Source of the DNA: Cryobacterium zongtaii
Lineage (GTDB): Bacteria; Actinomycetota; Actinomycetes; Actinomycetales; Microbacteriaceae
NCBI RefSeq assembly: GCF_002909375.1
Contig: NZ_PPXD01000004.1
Span: 41,979-83,546, forward strand
Direction: 5' to 3'
DNA: 41,568 nt
The notes below the pieces were generated by a model. It had not been told where the DNA came from. It ran no database searches and saw only the letters and a list, made by a program, of their open reading frames with translations. This document shows positions 16,920 through 25,676 of the stretch, one piece after another. How positions within the stretch are numbered: position 1 is the first letter of the stretch; each line of letters starts with the position of its first letter. A program made the translations under genes and the position numbers.

Positions 16920-17617
16920 TGCGCATCGGCGTCGTCACCTTCCCGGGCTCGCTCGACGACCGCGACGCCCAGCGCGCCATTCGCCTGGCCGGCGCGACGC
17001 CGGTGGCCCTGTGGCACGGCGAGCACGACCTGCACGGCGTGGACGCCCTCGTGCTGCCGGGTGGGTTCAGCTACGGCGACTACCTGCGCTGCGGTGCGAT
17101 CGCCAGCCTGTCGCCGATCATGGCCGAGGTCATCGACGCCGCGAACAAGGGGATGCCCGTGCTCGGCATCTGCAACGGCTTCCAGATGCTCACCGAGGCG
17201 CACCTGCTCGAGGGCGGGCTGATCCGCAACGAGGCCGGCGCGTTCATCTGCCGCGACCAGCGCCTGCGCATCGAGAACACCGACACCGCCTGGACCAACG
17301 GCTTCACCGCCGACCAGGAGATCACCATTCCGCTGAAGAACGGCGAGGGCGGCTTCATCGCCTCCGCCGACACCCTGGCCCGCCTCGAAGGCGAGGGCCG
17401 CGTGATCGCCCGCTACCTCGACGTGAACCCGAACGGCTCGCTCAACGAGATCGCCGGCATCAGCAATGCCCGCGGCAACGTCGTTGGCCTGATGCCGCAC
17501 CCCGAGCACGCCGTGGAGCCCGGCTTCGGCCCCGACACCGCTGCCGCGATGCGCAGCGGCGTGGACGGGCTCGCGTTCTTCACCTCGGTGATCGAGCGTT
17601 CGTTGGTCAACGCGTAG
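16919..17617 (+). CDS. purQ: Phosphoribosylformylglycinamidine synthase subunit PurQ (glutaminase)
   Basis: A 232-residue class I glutamine amidotransferase that supplies ammonia to PurL for the fourth purine step. The nucleophile elbow is GICNGFQML with Cys85, and the His-Glu of the triad is in MPHPEHAVE near 195. [18 protein letters not shown] is the typical oxyanion region. It is coupled to purS. Unlike in many relatives, purL does not follow directly; it lies about 2.2 kb downstream behind three unrelated genes. Confidence 0.97.
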   Translation: MRIGVVTFPGSLDDRDAQRAIRLAGATPVALWHGEHDLHGVDALVLPGGFSYGDYLRCGAIASLSPIMAEVIDAANKGMPVLGICNGFQMLTEAHLLEGGLIRNEAGAFICRDQRLRIENTDTAWTNGFTADQEITIPLKNGEGGFIASADTLARLEGEGRVIARYLDVNPNGSLNEIAGISNARGNVVGLMPHPEHAVEPGFGPDTAAAMRSGVDGLAFFTSVIERSLVNA

Positions 17618-17628
17618 TTTTCTCGGGG

Positions 17629-17698
17629 CCGAGTTGCCCCGTTTCGGACGGGTTGCCCTGGTGCGCCGGGGCAATTCGTCCGTCAAGGGGCAACTCGG
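17629..17698. terminator. Nested double hairpin between convergent purQ and aldo/keto reductase
   Basis: Outer arms CCGAGTTGCCCC (17629-17640) and GGGGCAACTCGG (17687-17698) are perfect over 12 bp. Inside them CGGACGGGTTGCCC (17645-17658) pairs with GGGCAATTCGTCCG (17669-17682) at 12 of 14 positions. The inner and outer arms share the GTTGCCC core, so alternative pairings exist. It probably ends transcripts from both sides. Confidence 0.65.
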
Positions 17699-17716
17699 TG
17701 GAGTAGACGGCGCTGA

Positions 17717-18742
17717 CTAGACGGCGCTGGACGGCTCCCAGAGGTTGATGCCCAGGTCGACGGCATGTGCGTCGATCGCGGCGACCTCCTCGTCGGTGAA
17801 GACGAGGTTGTCGATCGCCGCGACGTTGGCCTCCAGCTGCGTGACCGAGGAGGCGCCCACGAGGGCCGAGGTGACGGTCTGGCGCCTGAGTACCCACGAC
17901 AGCGCGAGCTGCGCGAGCGACTGGCCACGCGCATCCGCGATCTCGGTCAGGGCACGGATGCGCCCCACCGTCGCGTCGTTCACCATGTCGCGGCTCATCG
18001 AACCGGCCTGCGACGCGCGGGAGCCCTCCGGCACCCCGTTCAGGTAACGGTCGGTGAGCAGCCCCTGGGCCAGCGGGGAGAAGGCGATGCAGCCGACGCC
18101 GAGGTCGTCGAGGGTGTCGAGCAGGCCGTCTTCGACCCAGCGGTTGAACATCGAGTAGGACGGCTGGTGAATCAGCAGCGGCGTGCCGAGGTCGGCGAGG
18201 ATCTCGGCGGCCTGCCGGGTGCGCTCGGGTGAGTACGAGGAGATGCCGGCGTACAGCGCCCGGCCGCTCGTGACGGCCGTGTGCAGCGCGCCCATGGTCT
18301 CCTCGAGGGGGGTCTCCGGGTCGGCGCGGTGGGAGTAGAAGATGTCGACGTAGTCCAGGCCCATCCGGTTCAGCGACGCATCGAGGCTGGACAGCAGGTA
18401 CTTGCGCGAGCCGAAGTCACCGTATGGTCCGGGCCACATGTCGTAGCCGGCCTTGGTGGAGATGACGGTCTCGTCGCGGTGGGCGGAGAAGTCCTCGGCG
18501 AAGATGCGACCGAAGTTCGTCTCGGCACTGCCGTAGGGCGGGCCGTAGTTGTTGGCCAGGTCGAAGTGGGTGATGCCGAGGTCGAAGGCGCGGCGCAGGA
18601 TGGCGCGTTGCGTCTCAACCGGGGCGCCATCGCCGAAGTTCTGCCACAGGCCCAGCGAGATCGCGGGCAGCTTGAGGCCGCTCTGCCCGGTGCGGCGGTA
18701 GGGCATGGAGTCGTAACGGGTGTCTGCGGGAAGGTACGTCAT
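17717..18742 (-). CDS. Aldo/keto reductase, YghZ/MgrA-like
   Basis: A 341-residue NADPH-dependent reductase of the aldo/keto family. The catalytic tetrad is visible as FDLANNYGPPYGSAE (Asp and Tyr, about 60-70), VISTKAGY (Lys) and YSHRAD (His). PALSLG-like LPAISLGLWQNFGDG near the N-terminus and LSWVLRRQTVTSALVGASS near the C-terminus match the YghZ group, which reduces L-glyceraldehyde 3-phosphate and methylglyoxal. The ATG at 18742 is favoured because relatives have the same 15-residue lead before YRRTGQSG; GAGGAG lies directly against it, an unusually short spacing. It is divergent from the DUF3817 gene. Confidence 0.9.
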   Translation of the reverse strand: MTYLPADTRYDSMPYRRTGQSGLKLPAISLGLWQNFGDGAPVETQRAILRRAFDLGITHFDLANNYGPPYGSAETNFGRIFAEDFSAHRDETVISTKAGYDMWPGPYGDFGSRKYLLSSLDASLNRMGLDYVDIFYSHRADPETPLEETMGALHTAVTSGRALYAGISSYSPERTRQAAEILADLGTPLLIHQPSYSMFNRWVEDGLLDTLDDLGVGCIAFSPLAQGLLTDRYLNGVPEGSRASQAGSMSRDMVNDATVGRIRALTEIADARGQSLAQLALSWVLRRQTVTSALVGASSVTQLEANVAAIDNLVFTDEEVAAIDAHAVDLGINLWEPSSAV

Positions 18743-18861
18743 CTCCTCATGCTGGCACAGTGGTCTGACTAAGGGTCAAACCTTCGACGGATGCTCCGCT
18801 CAGACGAAGATGACAGGCTGGGACCCTACCTGCCCACCTCTGTCTTACGGAGTCCTCCCCC

Positions 18862-19332
18862 GTGTCACCCCGCCTGCTCTACCGCATCCTGTCCATCGCC
18901 GAGGCGATCACCTGGACCATCCTGATCACCGCGATGCTGCTCAAGTACGTCTTCACCCCCGGCGACTTCGGTGACGGCGCCGTGCGGGTGGGCGGCTTCG
19001 TGCACGGACTGGTGTTCCTGGCCTACGGGATCACGGCCGTGCTCGTGGGCGTGAACCAGCGCTGGCGGCCCCGGCTGATGTTGCTCGCCGTGGCCACCGC
19101 CGTGGTGCCGTATGCGACGATCCCGTTCGACCGCTGGCTCGAGCGCCGCGCCCTGCTCGACGGCACCTGGCGCCGGGAGGCCACGGACGACCCCCGTGAC
19201 CACACCGTGGTGAGCCGGATGTTGCGGTTCGGGTTGGCGCGACCGGTACTGCTGGCATCCGTGCTCGTGGTGGGCCTGGTTGCCGTGTTCACCACCCTGC
19301 TCGTGATGGGCCCGCCCGGCGGCGGCGCCTAA
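18862..19332 (+). CDS. DUF3817 membrane protein
   Basis: A 156-residue integral membrane protein with hydrophobic segments at about 5-28, 43-65, 72-92 and 128-150. RILSIAEAITWTILI, the KY pair and GGFVHGLVFLAYGITA are typical of the DUF3817 domain, whose function is unknown. The start is GTG 18862, with ACGGAG about 10 nt upstream. It converges on the small monooxygenase with only 31 nt between them. Confidence 0.87.
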   Translation: MSPRLLYRILSIAEAITWTILITAMLLKYVFTPGDFGDGAVRVGGFVHGLVFLAYGITAVLVGVNQRWRPRLMLLAVATAVVPYATIPFDRWLERRALLDGTWRREATDDPRDHTVVSRMLRFGLARPVLLASVLVVGLVAVFTTLLVMGPPGGGA

Positions 19333-19363
19333 CCGCGCTCCCCCTCGCCGGCCGGCGCTGACG

Positions 19364-19666
19364 TCAGTCGTGCAGCGGCGACCCGACGACGTCGAAGCGG
19401 AAACCGCCGAACGTGCCTGTGAGCAGCGGGCGGGCTGCGCCGATCGAGGCTTGCACCTCGGGCAGAGCCAGTGACGCCCGGTGTGCTGCCGCGTTCTCCC
19501 AGAGCTCCACGACGAACACTGTGTTCGGGTCGTCGTCGTTTACGCCGACCTCGTAGGAGAGGCACCCGGCCACAGCCAGGCTGTCGTTTCGGCGCACGAG
19601 ATGCGCGACGAGATCGTCGCGCTTGCCGGGAACTGTCTCAAGCGTGCCTACATTCGCGAATGTCAT
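19364..19666 (-). CDS. Antibiotic-biosynthesis-monooxygenase-fold protein, putative quinol monooxygenase
   Basis: A 100-residue dimeric ferredoxin-like protein of the ABM superfamily: MTFANVGTLETVPGKRDDLVAHL, then CLSYEVGVNDDDPNTVFVVELWEN and HRASLALPEVQASI. Proteins of this kind (YgiN, LsrG) oxidise quinols or process small metabolites without a cofactor; the substrate here is unknown. The start is ATG 19666, because the fold begins there and a TACCCT -10 box ends exactly 6 nt upstream. A long upstream extension to 19807 would cover the purL promoter region and is rejected. Confidence 0.83.
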   Translation of the reverse strand: MTFANVGTLETVPGKRDDLVAHLVRRNDSLAVAGCLSYEVGVNDDDPNTVFVVELWENAAAHRASLALPEVQASIGAARPLLTGTFGGFRFDVVGSPLHD

Positions 19667-19672
19667 GGCTCG

Positions 19673-19678
19673 AGGGTA
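19673..19678 (-). promoter_or_regulatory. -10 box of the ABM gene (leaderless)
   Basis: On the minus strand TACCCT is followed by 6 nt and then the ATG, so the mRNA should start at the start codon. No ribosome site is present. Confidence 0.5.
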
Positions 19679-19786
19679 GCGCGCGTTGTCCGCAGCCGCG
19701 GGCGCGGGCTGCCGGGCCCGGCTCAAGCGGGGCTGGCAGCCAGGCCCGAGCGGGCTCGGAGCCGGATCGAAGCACACCCCGCCCGG

Positions 19787-19792
19787 TAGACT
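19787..19792 (+). promoter_or_regulatory. -10 box of purL
   Basis: TAGACT gives a predicted transcript start near 19799 and a 35-nt leader holding GGGAGA (19819-19824), nine bases before the purL GTG. The -35 region is not clear. A 7-bp GC-rich hairpin (19707-19713 with 19735-19741) lies further upstream. Confidence 0.5.
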
Positions 19793-19833
19793 AAGCGGGT
19801 CAAGCATCCGCTATCTCTGGGAGAACGCCACTC

Positions 19834-22140
19834 GTGACCGCTGTTTCCAATACATCCTCCCGCGGCGTCGCTGACACCGTGACCAATGCGATCAACACTC
19901 CCGAGAAGGAGCAGCCGTACGCTGCCCTCGGGCTGACGCCCGGCGAATACGCCGAGATCCGCACCATCCTGGGCCGCCGCCCGACGTCGGGTGAGCTCGC
20001 CATGTACTCCGTCATGTGGAGTGAGCACTGCTCCTACAAGAGCTCGAAGAAGTACCTGCGCCAGTTCGGCGACAAGGTCTCCCCCGCCATGAAGAAGAAC
20101 CTAATGGTGGGCATGGGCGAGAACGCCGGCGTGCTCGACGTGGGCGAAGGCTGGGCGGTCACGTTCAAGATCGAGTCGCACAACCACCCCTCCTACATCG
20201 AGCCGTTCCAGGGCGCCGCCACCGGCGTCGGCGGCATCGTGCGCGACATCATCTCGATGGGCGCCCGCCCGGTCGCCGTGATGGACGCGCTGCGCTTCGG
20301 CGACATCAACGACCCCGACACCGCCCGTGTCGTGCACGGTGTGGTCTCGGGCATCAGCTTCTACGGCAACTGCCTGGGCCTGCCCAACATCGGCGGCGAA
20401 ACCTGGTTCGACAAGGTCTATCAGGGCAACCCGCTGGTCAACGCGCTTTCCGTGGGCGTGCTTCGCCACGAGGACCTGCACCTGGCGAACGCCTCGGGCG
20501 CCGGCAACAAGGTGGTGCTTTTCGGAGCCCGCACCGGCGGCGACGGCATCGGCGGCGCATCCATTCTGGCCTCGGACACCTTCAGTGAAGGCGGCCCGAC
20601 CAAGCGCCCCGCCGTGCAGGTGGGCGACCCGTTCGCCGAGAAGGTGCTCATCGAGTGCTGCCTCGAGCTGTACCGCGAGAAGCTCGTCGAGGGCATCCAG
20701 GACCTGGGCGCCGCGGGAATCTCCTGCGCCACCAGCGAGCTGGCCTCCAACGGCGACGGCGGCATGTACATCCAGCTGGAGAAGGTGCTGCTGCGCGACC
20801 CTTCGCTCACGGCCGAAGAGATCCTGATGAGCGAGAGCCAGGAACGCATGATGGCCGTCGTCACGCCGGAGAAGCTCGCCGGCTTCCTCGCCGTGGTGGA
20901 GAAGTGGGACGTGGAGACCAGCGTGCTCGGCGAGGTCACCGACTCCGGCCGTCTGATCATCGACTTCCACGGTGAAGAGATCGTCAACGTCGACCCGCGC
21001 ACCGTCGCCGTCGACGGCCCGGTCTACGACCGCCCGGTGGCCTACCCCAGCTGGATCGACGCCCTGCAGGCCGACTCCGCGTCTGCGCTGCCGCGGGCGA
21101 CGGATGCCGCGACACTGCAGGAACAGTTCCTCGCGTTGCTCGGCTCGCCCAACCTGGCCGACCCGAGCTGGATCACCGACCAATACGACCGGTACGTGAT
21201 GGGCAACACCGCCCTGTCCTTCCCCGACGACGCCGGCATGATCCGCATCGACGAGGAGTCCGGCCTCGGCTTCGTCATCTCCACCGACGCCAACGGCCGT
21301 TACTGCCAGCTCGACCCGTACCGCGGCGCGCAGCTGGCCCTGGCCGAGGCGTACCGCAACGTGGCCGTCACCGGCGCGGTGCCGGTGGGCATCAGCGACT
21401 GCCTCAACTTCGGCTCGCCGGAGAACCCCGAGGTCATGTGGCAGTTCTCCCAGGCCGTTGAGGGCCTCGCAGATGGCTGCCTCGAGCTGGAGATCCCGGT
21501 CACCGGCGGCAACGTCTCGTTCTACAACCAGACCGGCGACCAGCCGATCCACCCGACGCCGGTGGTGGCCGTGCTCGGCGTGATCGACGACGTGGCCCGC
21601 CGGGTGCCCAGCGGTTGGCAGGACGACGGACACAACATCTACCTGCTCGGCATCACCCGCGAGGAGCTCGACGGCTCCGCGTGGAGTGCAGTGGTGCACG
21701 ACCACCTCGGCGGCATGCCGCCGGTGGTGGACCTCGGCCGTGAAGCCGACCTCGCCGGCCTGCTGCACGCCGCGTCGATCGAGGCCCTCATCGACAGCGC
21801 GCACGACCTTTCGACGGGTGGCCTCGCGCAGGCCCTCGCCGAGGCCGTGCTCCGCTTCGGTGTCGGCGCGCGGGTCTGGCTCGGCGACATCCTCGAGCGC
21901 GACGGCGTCGACGCAGCCGTGGCCCTGTTCTCGGAGTCGACAGGCCGCGTACTGGTCTCGGTCCCGCGTGAGGACGACGTGAAGTTCATGGGTCTCTGCG
22001 AGGGCCGCGACTACCCGGTGCTGCGCATCGGCGTGACGGATGCCACCGCCCCGGTCCTGGAGATTCAGGACTACTTCACAGTGCCGCTGACCGAGCTGCA
22101 GTCCCGTCACCGCAGCACCCTGCCGAACGCGTTCGCCTAA
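19834..22140 (+). CDS. purL: Phosphoribosylformylglycinamidine synthase subunit PurL
   Basis: The 768-residue catalytic subunit of the three-part FGAM synthase, which works with PurS and PurQ encoded upstream. Visible motifs are [16 protein letters not shown] with the active-site His (about 70), [29 protein letters not shown] [30 protein letters not shown], and [14 protein letters not shown] in the second half. The GTG start has GGGAGA upstream. It has its own promoter, separate from purS-purQ. The stop codon overlaps the last 4 nt of the convergent gene at 22137, and two palindromic repeats follow. Confidence 0.97.
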   Translation: MTAVSNTSSRGVADTVTNAINTPEKEQPYAALGLTPGEYAEIRTILGRRPTSGELAMYSVMWSEHCSYKSSKKYLRQFGDKVSPAMKKNLMVGMGENAGVLDVGEGWAVTFKIESHNHPSYIEPFQGAATGVGGIVRDIISMGARPVAVMDALRFGDINDPDTARVVHGVVSGISFYGNCLGLPNIGGETWFDKVYQGNPLVNALSVGVLRHEDLHLANASGAGNKVVLFGARTGGDGIGGASILASDTFSEGGPTKRPAVQVGDPFAEKVLIECCLELYREKLVEGIQDLGAAGISCATSELASNGDGGMYIQLEKVLLRDPSLTAEEILMSESQERMMAVVTPEKLAGFLAVVEKWDVETSVLGEVTDSGRLIIDFHGEEIVNVDPRTVAVDGPVYDRPVAYPSWIDALQADSASALPRATDAATLQEQFLALLGSPNLADPSWITDQYDRYVMGNTALSFPDDAGMIRIDEESGLGFVISTDANGRYCQLDPYRGAQLALAEAYRNVAVTGAVPVGISDCLNFGSPENPEVMWQFSQAVEGLADGCLELEIPVTGGNVSFYNQTGDQPIHPTPVVAVLGVIDDVARRVPSGWQDDGHNIYLLGITREELDGSAWSAVVHDHLGGMPPVVDLGREADLAGLLHAASIEALIDSAHDLSTGGLAQALAEAVLRFGVGARVWLGDILERDGVDAAVALFSESTGRVLVSVPREDDVKFMGLCEGRDYPVLRIGVTDATAPVLEIQDYFTVPLTELQSRHRSTLPNAFA

Positions 22141-22982
22141 CCGCTGCGCCTCTCGCGAGCGGCAAGATCCACGAAAGCGGGCGTGTGGCCGCCTCGGAGA
22201 GTTGAAGCAACCGAACGGCCGCTCTCGCGGGGAGCAACATCCGCGAAAGCGGGGGAAGGGTTGCTTCGGCACCGCTGAGGCAACCGATCGGCCGCTCTCG
22301 CGCGCAGCCGCAACCGCGAGCGCGGGGCCGTGCGCGCCTCAGGGACGGCGGCGCAGCGGGGTGCGCGGGGAAGCGCGGTCAGGGCGGCGTTGTAGCGCAT
22401 CCGCGGCGGCTCCGCCGCGAGGGCGTCCAGCGACGCCGGGGTCGGGTGGGCCAGCGGGAAAGCCGTGACCACGCGCATCCGGTCGCCCTCACTCACGCCG
22501 TAAATCAGGGCCGCGCCGGGCTGGCCGGGTGCGCTCACCACGGTCGTGCGGAAGAACGTCGCCTCACCGGGAACCTCGTCGTCGATGACCAGAACGTCGC
22601 CGCGAGCGCCCGCAGGGTTCGCCAGGTGCGGCAGCGCCGCATCCGTCACCCGCTCGAGTACCGTCTGGCCTCCCGCATCCGCCGCGTCGAGCAGGAATGC
22701 CGTGGGCGCCAGACTGAAATGGCCGGCCAGCTCTCCGTTGCGCCAACGATCACCCTTGAGACCGAACGGTGTCACCACGGTCGATAGGAGGTACCCGTAG
22801 ACATGTAACAGGCCGGCGTTGCCGATCGGCCAGGTCGCTGCAAGCCCTGCCGCAGCATGCAGCCTGAGGAACTCGGCCTTAGAAATCACGGGGGACTGGA
22901 CGTTTTCGTCGATCACCGTGGACAGCGCCCAGTCGTCGAAACGGCCGGTCTCGGCATCGCGGGCGATCTGCTCGAACATCAT
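22137..22982 (-). CDS. Unrecognised protein whose C-terminal tail is encoded by repeat DNA
   Basis: I do not recognise this protein. About 281 residues from ATG 22982 ([20 protein letters not shown]); a TTG nine codons upstream (23009) is also possible. Residues 1-205 look like a real globular protein with regular composition ([47 protein letters not shown]). From about residue 210 the sequence becomes Arg/Ala/Ser-rich, and the last 60 or so residues are the reverse translation of the two family A palindromes, ending over the purL stop codon. The original stop was probably lost or lies where the repeats entered. It is divergent from the phosphonate operon and shares its control region. Confidence 0.6.
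   Translation of the reverse strand: MMFEQIARDAETGRFDDWALSTVIDENVQSPVISKAEFLRLHAAAGLAATWPIGNAGLLHVYGYLLSTVVTPFGLKGDRWRNGELAGHFSLAPTAFLLDAADAGGQTVLERVTDAALPHLANPAGARGDVLVIDDEVPGEATFFRTTVVSAPGQPGAALIYGVSEGDRMRVVTAFPLAHPTPASLDALAAEPPRMRYNAALTALPRAPRCAAVPEARTAPRSRLRLRARAADRLPQRCRSNPSPAFADVAPRESGRSVASTLRGGHTPAFVDLAARERRSG
22169..22230 (+). repeat. Family A palindromic repeat, copy 1
   Basis: Begins CCACGAAAGCGG (22169-22180) and ends CCGCTCTCGCGG (22219-22230). The inner stem is degenerate (GGCCGCCTC against GAAGCAACC), making this the most decayed copy. It lies 28 nt after the purL stop and overlaps the 3' coding end of the convergent gene. Confidence 0.75.
22241..22303 (+). repeat. Family A palindromic repeat, copy 2
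   Basis: Begins CCGCGAAAGCGG (22241-22252) and ends CCGCTCTCGCGC (22292-22303). Inner arms GGTTGCTTCGGC (22259-22270) and GCTGAGGCAACC (22274-22285) pair over 12 positions if two G-U pairs are allowed. It sits 10 nt after copy 1 in the same orientation. Confidence 0.8.
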
Positions 22983-23025
22983 CTGCCCATCGTAGGCACA
23001 GCTCGCCAACCGGCCAGGACCGAAG

Positions 23026-23047
23026 GTTTACATGGTGTTCACCTGGC
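23026..23047 (+). promoter_or_regulatory. PHO-box-like direct repeat upstream of the phosphonate operon
   Basis: Two abutting 11-nt units, GTTTACATGGT (23026-23036) and GTTCACCTGGC (23037-23047), match the actinobacterial PhoP box, which is built from 11-nt repeats of GTTCACC plus four bases. It lies just upstream of a weak -35. This suggests activation under phosphate limitation. Confidence 0.6.
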
Positions 23048-23051
23048 GCGG

Positions 23052-23080
23052 TCATTTGGTCCATACAACACTCCTAACAT
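23052..23080 (+). promoter_or_regulatory. Candidate promoter of the HAD-phnDCEE operon
   Basis: TCATTT (23052-23057), a 17-nt spacer and TAACAT (23075-23080). A weak -35 directly behind a PHO box is what an activator-dependent promoter would show. An imperfect inverted repeat, TGGTCCAT (23057-23064) with ATGAACCA (23079-23086), spans the core and could be an operator, perhaps for the RpiR-type regulator at the end of the operon. Confidence 0.45.
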
Positions 23081-23124
23081 GAACCATGCGTCCACCGGGG
23101 CGCTGGAACAGGATTGAGTAAAAC

Positions 23125-23877
23125 GTGCCTTCTCGCGAACGGGTGTTGGTCTTCGACTTCGATGGGACTGTCTCCCTCGGGCACGGACCGATTCGTTCCT
23201 ACGCACGATTCATCGCCGGCGGGCTGCCCACCGCACACGCCGTCGACTTCCTGGGTCGCTTCGAAGACAGCATCTCCGGCACCCCCTGGGCGACAACCTG
23301 CCCGGATGGGCAGCCGATCGACGGGTATGACCTGGTGCGCCTCCTGGCCGCGCATTACGACGTTAGCGCGAGCGCCCGCAGCGCTGCGTACCTGGCCAGC
23401 AGGCACCAGCTCGCCACCAACGCCGCTCCGGTCACCGCGCCGGCCGGCCTGGCGGACTTCCTCGCCGAGGCGCGCCCGGCTGCCTACCTGGTGCTCGCGA
23501 CCAACGCCCCCGCCATCCGCATCGACGAAGCCCTCGCCGCGCTCGGTCTGACCGGGGCGTTCGACGTCGTGCACACCGACGTGGGCAAGCCCGCCGGATT
23601 CGACCCGCTGCTGGACAGCCTGCTCACCAGGCTGCCCGTCGGAGCGAACTCGACCAACCTCGCCAGCATCGGCGACGTCTGGGAGAACGACCTCGCGCCT
23701 GCCTATCGTCGCGGAGCGACCACCGCCCTCGTCGGCGCCCACCGGCCCTCCCCCGCCACCCCGACCTACCGGGCCGAACACCTGCACGAGCTGTACCCGG
23801 CTCTGCGCGGCTGGCTCGACTCCGCTTCCAGCACCCTTCCCTCCACCGTTCTCACCACAGAAAAGGCTGACCAGTGA
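23125..23877 (+). CDS. HAD-superfamily hydrolase, first gene of the phosphonate-type operon
   Basis: A 250-residue haloacid-dehalogenase-like hydrolase. Motif I is VFDFDGTVS at about 9-17, with nucleophile Asp11 and acid/base Asp13; motif II is LVLATNAP near 130; motif III lies around VGKPAGFDP; motif IV is SIGDVWENDLAPA near 193. Such enzymes release phosphate from phosphate esters, and a subgroup (PhnX-like) cleaves phosphonoacetaldehyde; the needed cap lysine cannot be assigned here. GTG start with AGGA about 11 nt upstream. Its last 4 nt overlap the phnD start, so it probably acts on the imported compound. Confidence 0.83.
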   Translation: MPSRERVLVFDFDGTVSLGHGPIRSYARFIAGGLPTAHAVDFLGRFEDSISGTPWATTCPDGQPIDGYDLVRLLAAHYDVSASARSAAYLASRHQLATNAAPVTAPAGLADFLAEARPAAYLVLATNAPAIRIDEALAALGLTGAFDVVHTDVGKPAGFDPLLDSLLTRLPVGANSTNLASIGDVWENDLAPAYRRGATTALVGAHRPSPATPTYRAEHLHELYPALRGWLDSASSTLPSTVLTTEKADQ

Positions 23878-24851
23878 TCCCCAAGAAAGCACTCTCCTTC
23901 ATCGCCGCGGCATCCTTCGCCGCCGTCGCCCTCACCGGCTGCGCCACCAGCGACTCGGCCGCGGACAGCACGCCCGCCCCGGCCGCCGACCCCGCCTCGC
24001 TCACCCTGGCCCTGGTGCCCTCGCAGGACCAGGCCGGGCTCGTCGACACCGCCAAGCCCCTCACCGACATGCTCACCGAGGCCCTCGGCATCCCCGTCAC
24101 CGGCGTCGTCTCCAAGGACTACCAGGCCGCCGTCGAGGCGATGGGCGCCGACCAGGCTCAGATCGGCTTCCTGCCCTCGCTGCAGCTCTGGCAGGCCAGC
24201 GACATGTACGGCGCATCCGTGGTGTTGCAGACCGAACGTAACGGCAACATCACCTACCCGGCGCAGTTCATGACCAACAACCCCGACAAGTACTGCGACG
24301 ACACCCCGGTGGAGCGCGACGGCATGCTCTTCTGCAACGGCGCAGACGCCCTCGCCGGCCCGGCCGGGCTGGACTCGATCAAGAAGGTCACCGGCGCCAA
24401 GGTGGCCCTGCTCGGCCCGGGCTCGCCCGCCGGCTACATCTACCCGGTCCTCGCGCTGAAGAACGCGGGCCTGGACACCGACGCCGACATCGAGCAGATC
24501 CCGGTGACCACCAACGACGCATCCGTGCTCGCCGTCTACAACGGTGACGCCGAAGTGGGCTTCAGCTTCTGGGATGCCCGCACCATCGTGGCCAAGGACA
24601 AGCCCGACGTGGGCGAGAAGGTCGTCGTGTTCGCACTGACCGACGAGATCCCCAACGACGGCGTGGCCCTCACCGAGAGCCTCTCCCCCGAGCTGCAGGA
24701 GAAGATCACCACCGCCCTGGCCGACTACTCGAGCACCGAAGAGGGTTCCGCCGTTCTCACCTCGATCTACTCCATCACCAAGCTCGCGCCCGCCGACCCG
24801 TCGACGCTCACCGTCGTCGCCGACGCGGCCACGAAGCTGGGACTGCAGTAG
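23874..24851 (+). CDS. phnD: Phosphonate/phosphite-type ABC transporter substrate-binding lipoprotein
   Basis: A 325-residue periplasmic-type binding protein anchored as a lipoprotein: basic start MIPKKA, hydrophobic stretch, lipobox LTGC at about 20-23. The mature part begins LTLALVPSQDQAGLVDTAKP, as in PhnD/PtxB, with YQAAVEAMGADQAQIGFLPS and LLGPGSPAGYIYPVLALK as ligand-contact regions. A Cys pair (KYCDDTP and LFCNG) could form a disulfide. Start GTG 23874 overlaps the HAD gene. The true ligand may be a phosphonate, phosphite or phosphate ester. Confidence 0.92.
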   Translation: MIPKKALSFIAAASFAAVALTGCATSDSAADSTPAPAADPASLTLALVPSQDQAGLVDTAKPLTDMLTEALGIPVTGVVSKDYQAAVEAMGADQAQIGFLPSLQLWQASDMYGASVVLQTERNGNITYPAQFMTNNPDKYCDDTPVERDGMLFCNGADALAGPAGLDSIKKVTGAKVALLGPGSPAGYIYPVLALKNAGLDTDADIEQIPVTTNDASVLAVYNGDAEVGFSFWDARTIVAKDKPDVGEKVVVFALTDEIPNDGVALTESLSPELQEKITTALADYSSTEEGSAVLTSIYSITKLAPADPSTLTVVADAATKLGLQ

Positions 24852-24854
24852 CCG

Positions 24855-25676
24855 ATGACTGACCTTCACGACAGCGCGGCGGCCGGGGTGCACACCCCGG
24901 CCGCCGCGCCGTGGTCGATCCGGATGCGGGACGTCAACGTGCGCTACCCCAACGGGGTCGTCGCGCTGAAGGACGTGTCCCTCAACATCGAAGCCGGCGA
25001 GATGGTCTCCGTGGTGGGACTGTCAGGCTCCGGTAAGAGCAGCCTGATCCGCACCATCAACGGACTCGTGCCGATCAGCTCCGGCACCCTCGAGGTAGGC
25101 GGACGCCACCTGGAGACCGCCCGCGGCCGGGAACTACGGCAGCTGCGCGGCGAGATCGGAATGATCTTCCAGGGCTTCAACCTGGCCCGGCGCGCGAGCG
25201 TGCTGAACAACGTGCTCGTGGGCCGGCTCGCCCACACACCCACCTGGCGCACCCTGCTCGGCCTCTACCGGGCAGACGACAAGCAGATCGCCTACGAGGC
25301 CCTGAACAGCGTCGGTATTCTCGCGAAGGCATATGACCGCGCGTCCACGCTCTCGGGCGGTCAGCAGCAGCGGGTGGCCATCGCCCGCGCCCTGGCCCAA
25401 CAGCCCAAGCTGGTGCTCGCCGACGAACCCGTCGCCAGCCTGGACCCGCCCACCGCGCACGGCGTGATGCGGGACCTGCGCCGGATCAACCAGGACCTGG
25501 GCATCACGGTGCTCACCAACCTGCACCTGCTGGACCTGGCCCGCACCTACGGCACCCGGCTGATCGGGCTGCGCGCGGGCGAGGTCGTCTACGACGGCCC
25601 GGCCGCCACCGCCTCCGACGCCGTGTTCGAGACCATCTACGGCCGGTCCATCCAATACGAGGATGTGCTCGGCTGA
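24855..25676 (+). CDS. phnC: Phosphonate-type ABC transporter ATP-binding protein
   Basis: A 273-residue importer ATPase. Walker [10 protein letters not shown] at 55-63, Q-loop [21 protein letters not shown], signature [15 protein letters not shown] and Walker [21 protein letters not shown] are all intact. [17 protein letters not shown] is specific to PhnC. It starts 3 nt after phnD and its stop shares a base with the first phnE start. It drives the two downstream permeases. Confidence 0.95.
   Translation: MTDLHDSAAAGVHTPAAAPWSIRMRDVNVRYPNGVVALKDVSLNIEAGEMVSVVGLSGSGKSSLIRTINGLVPISSGTLEVGGRHLETARGRELRQLRGEIGMIFQGFNLARRASVLNNVLVGRLAHTPTWRTLLGLYRADDKQIAYEALNSVGILAKAYDRASTLSGGQQQRVAIARALAQQPKLVLADEPVASLDPPTAHGVMRDLRRINQDLGITVLTNLHLLDLARTYGTRLIGLRAGEVVYDGPAATASDAVFETIYGRSIQYEDVLG

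Noticed and set aside
19667..19833. Possible small RNA or tRNA in the GC-rich gap before purL
   Set aside because: Several GGC/GCC stems exist, but there is no cloverleaf, no T-loop GGTTCRANTC pattern and no separate promoter-terminator pair.
20101..22272. A 723-codon minus-strand frame over purL
   Set aside because: It is a shadow of purL, with the same compositional signature as the other antisense frames.
22169..22303. Two similar 62-nt units in tandem, considered as a small CRISPR array
   Set aside because: The units are palindromic throughout, have no unique spacer of constant size (only 10 nt between them), and no cas gene is near.
24010..24840. phnD as a phosphate-specific PstS protein
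   Set aside because: The lipoprotein start followed by LVPSQDQAGL and the linked phnC and two phnE genes fit PhnD/PtxB; the partners are not PstA/PstC/PstB.
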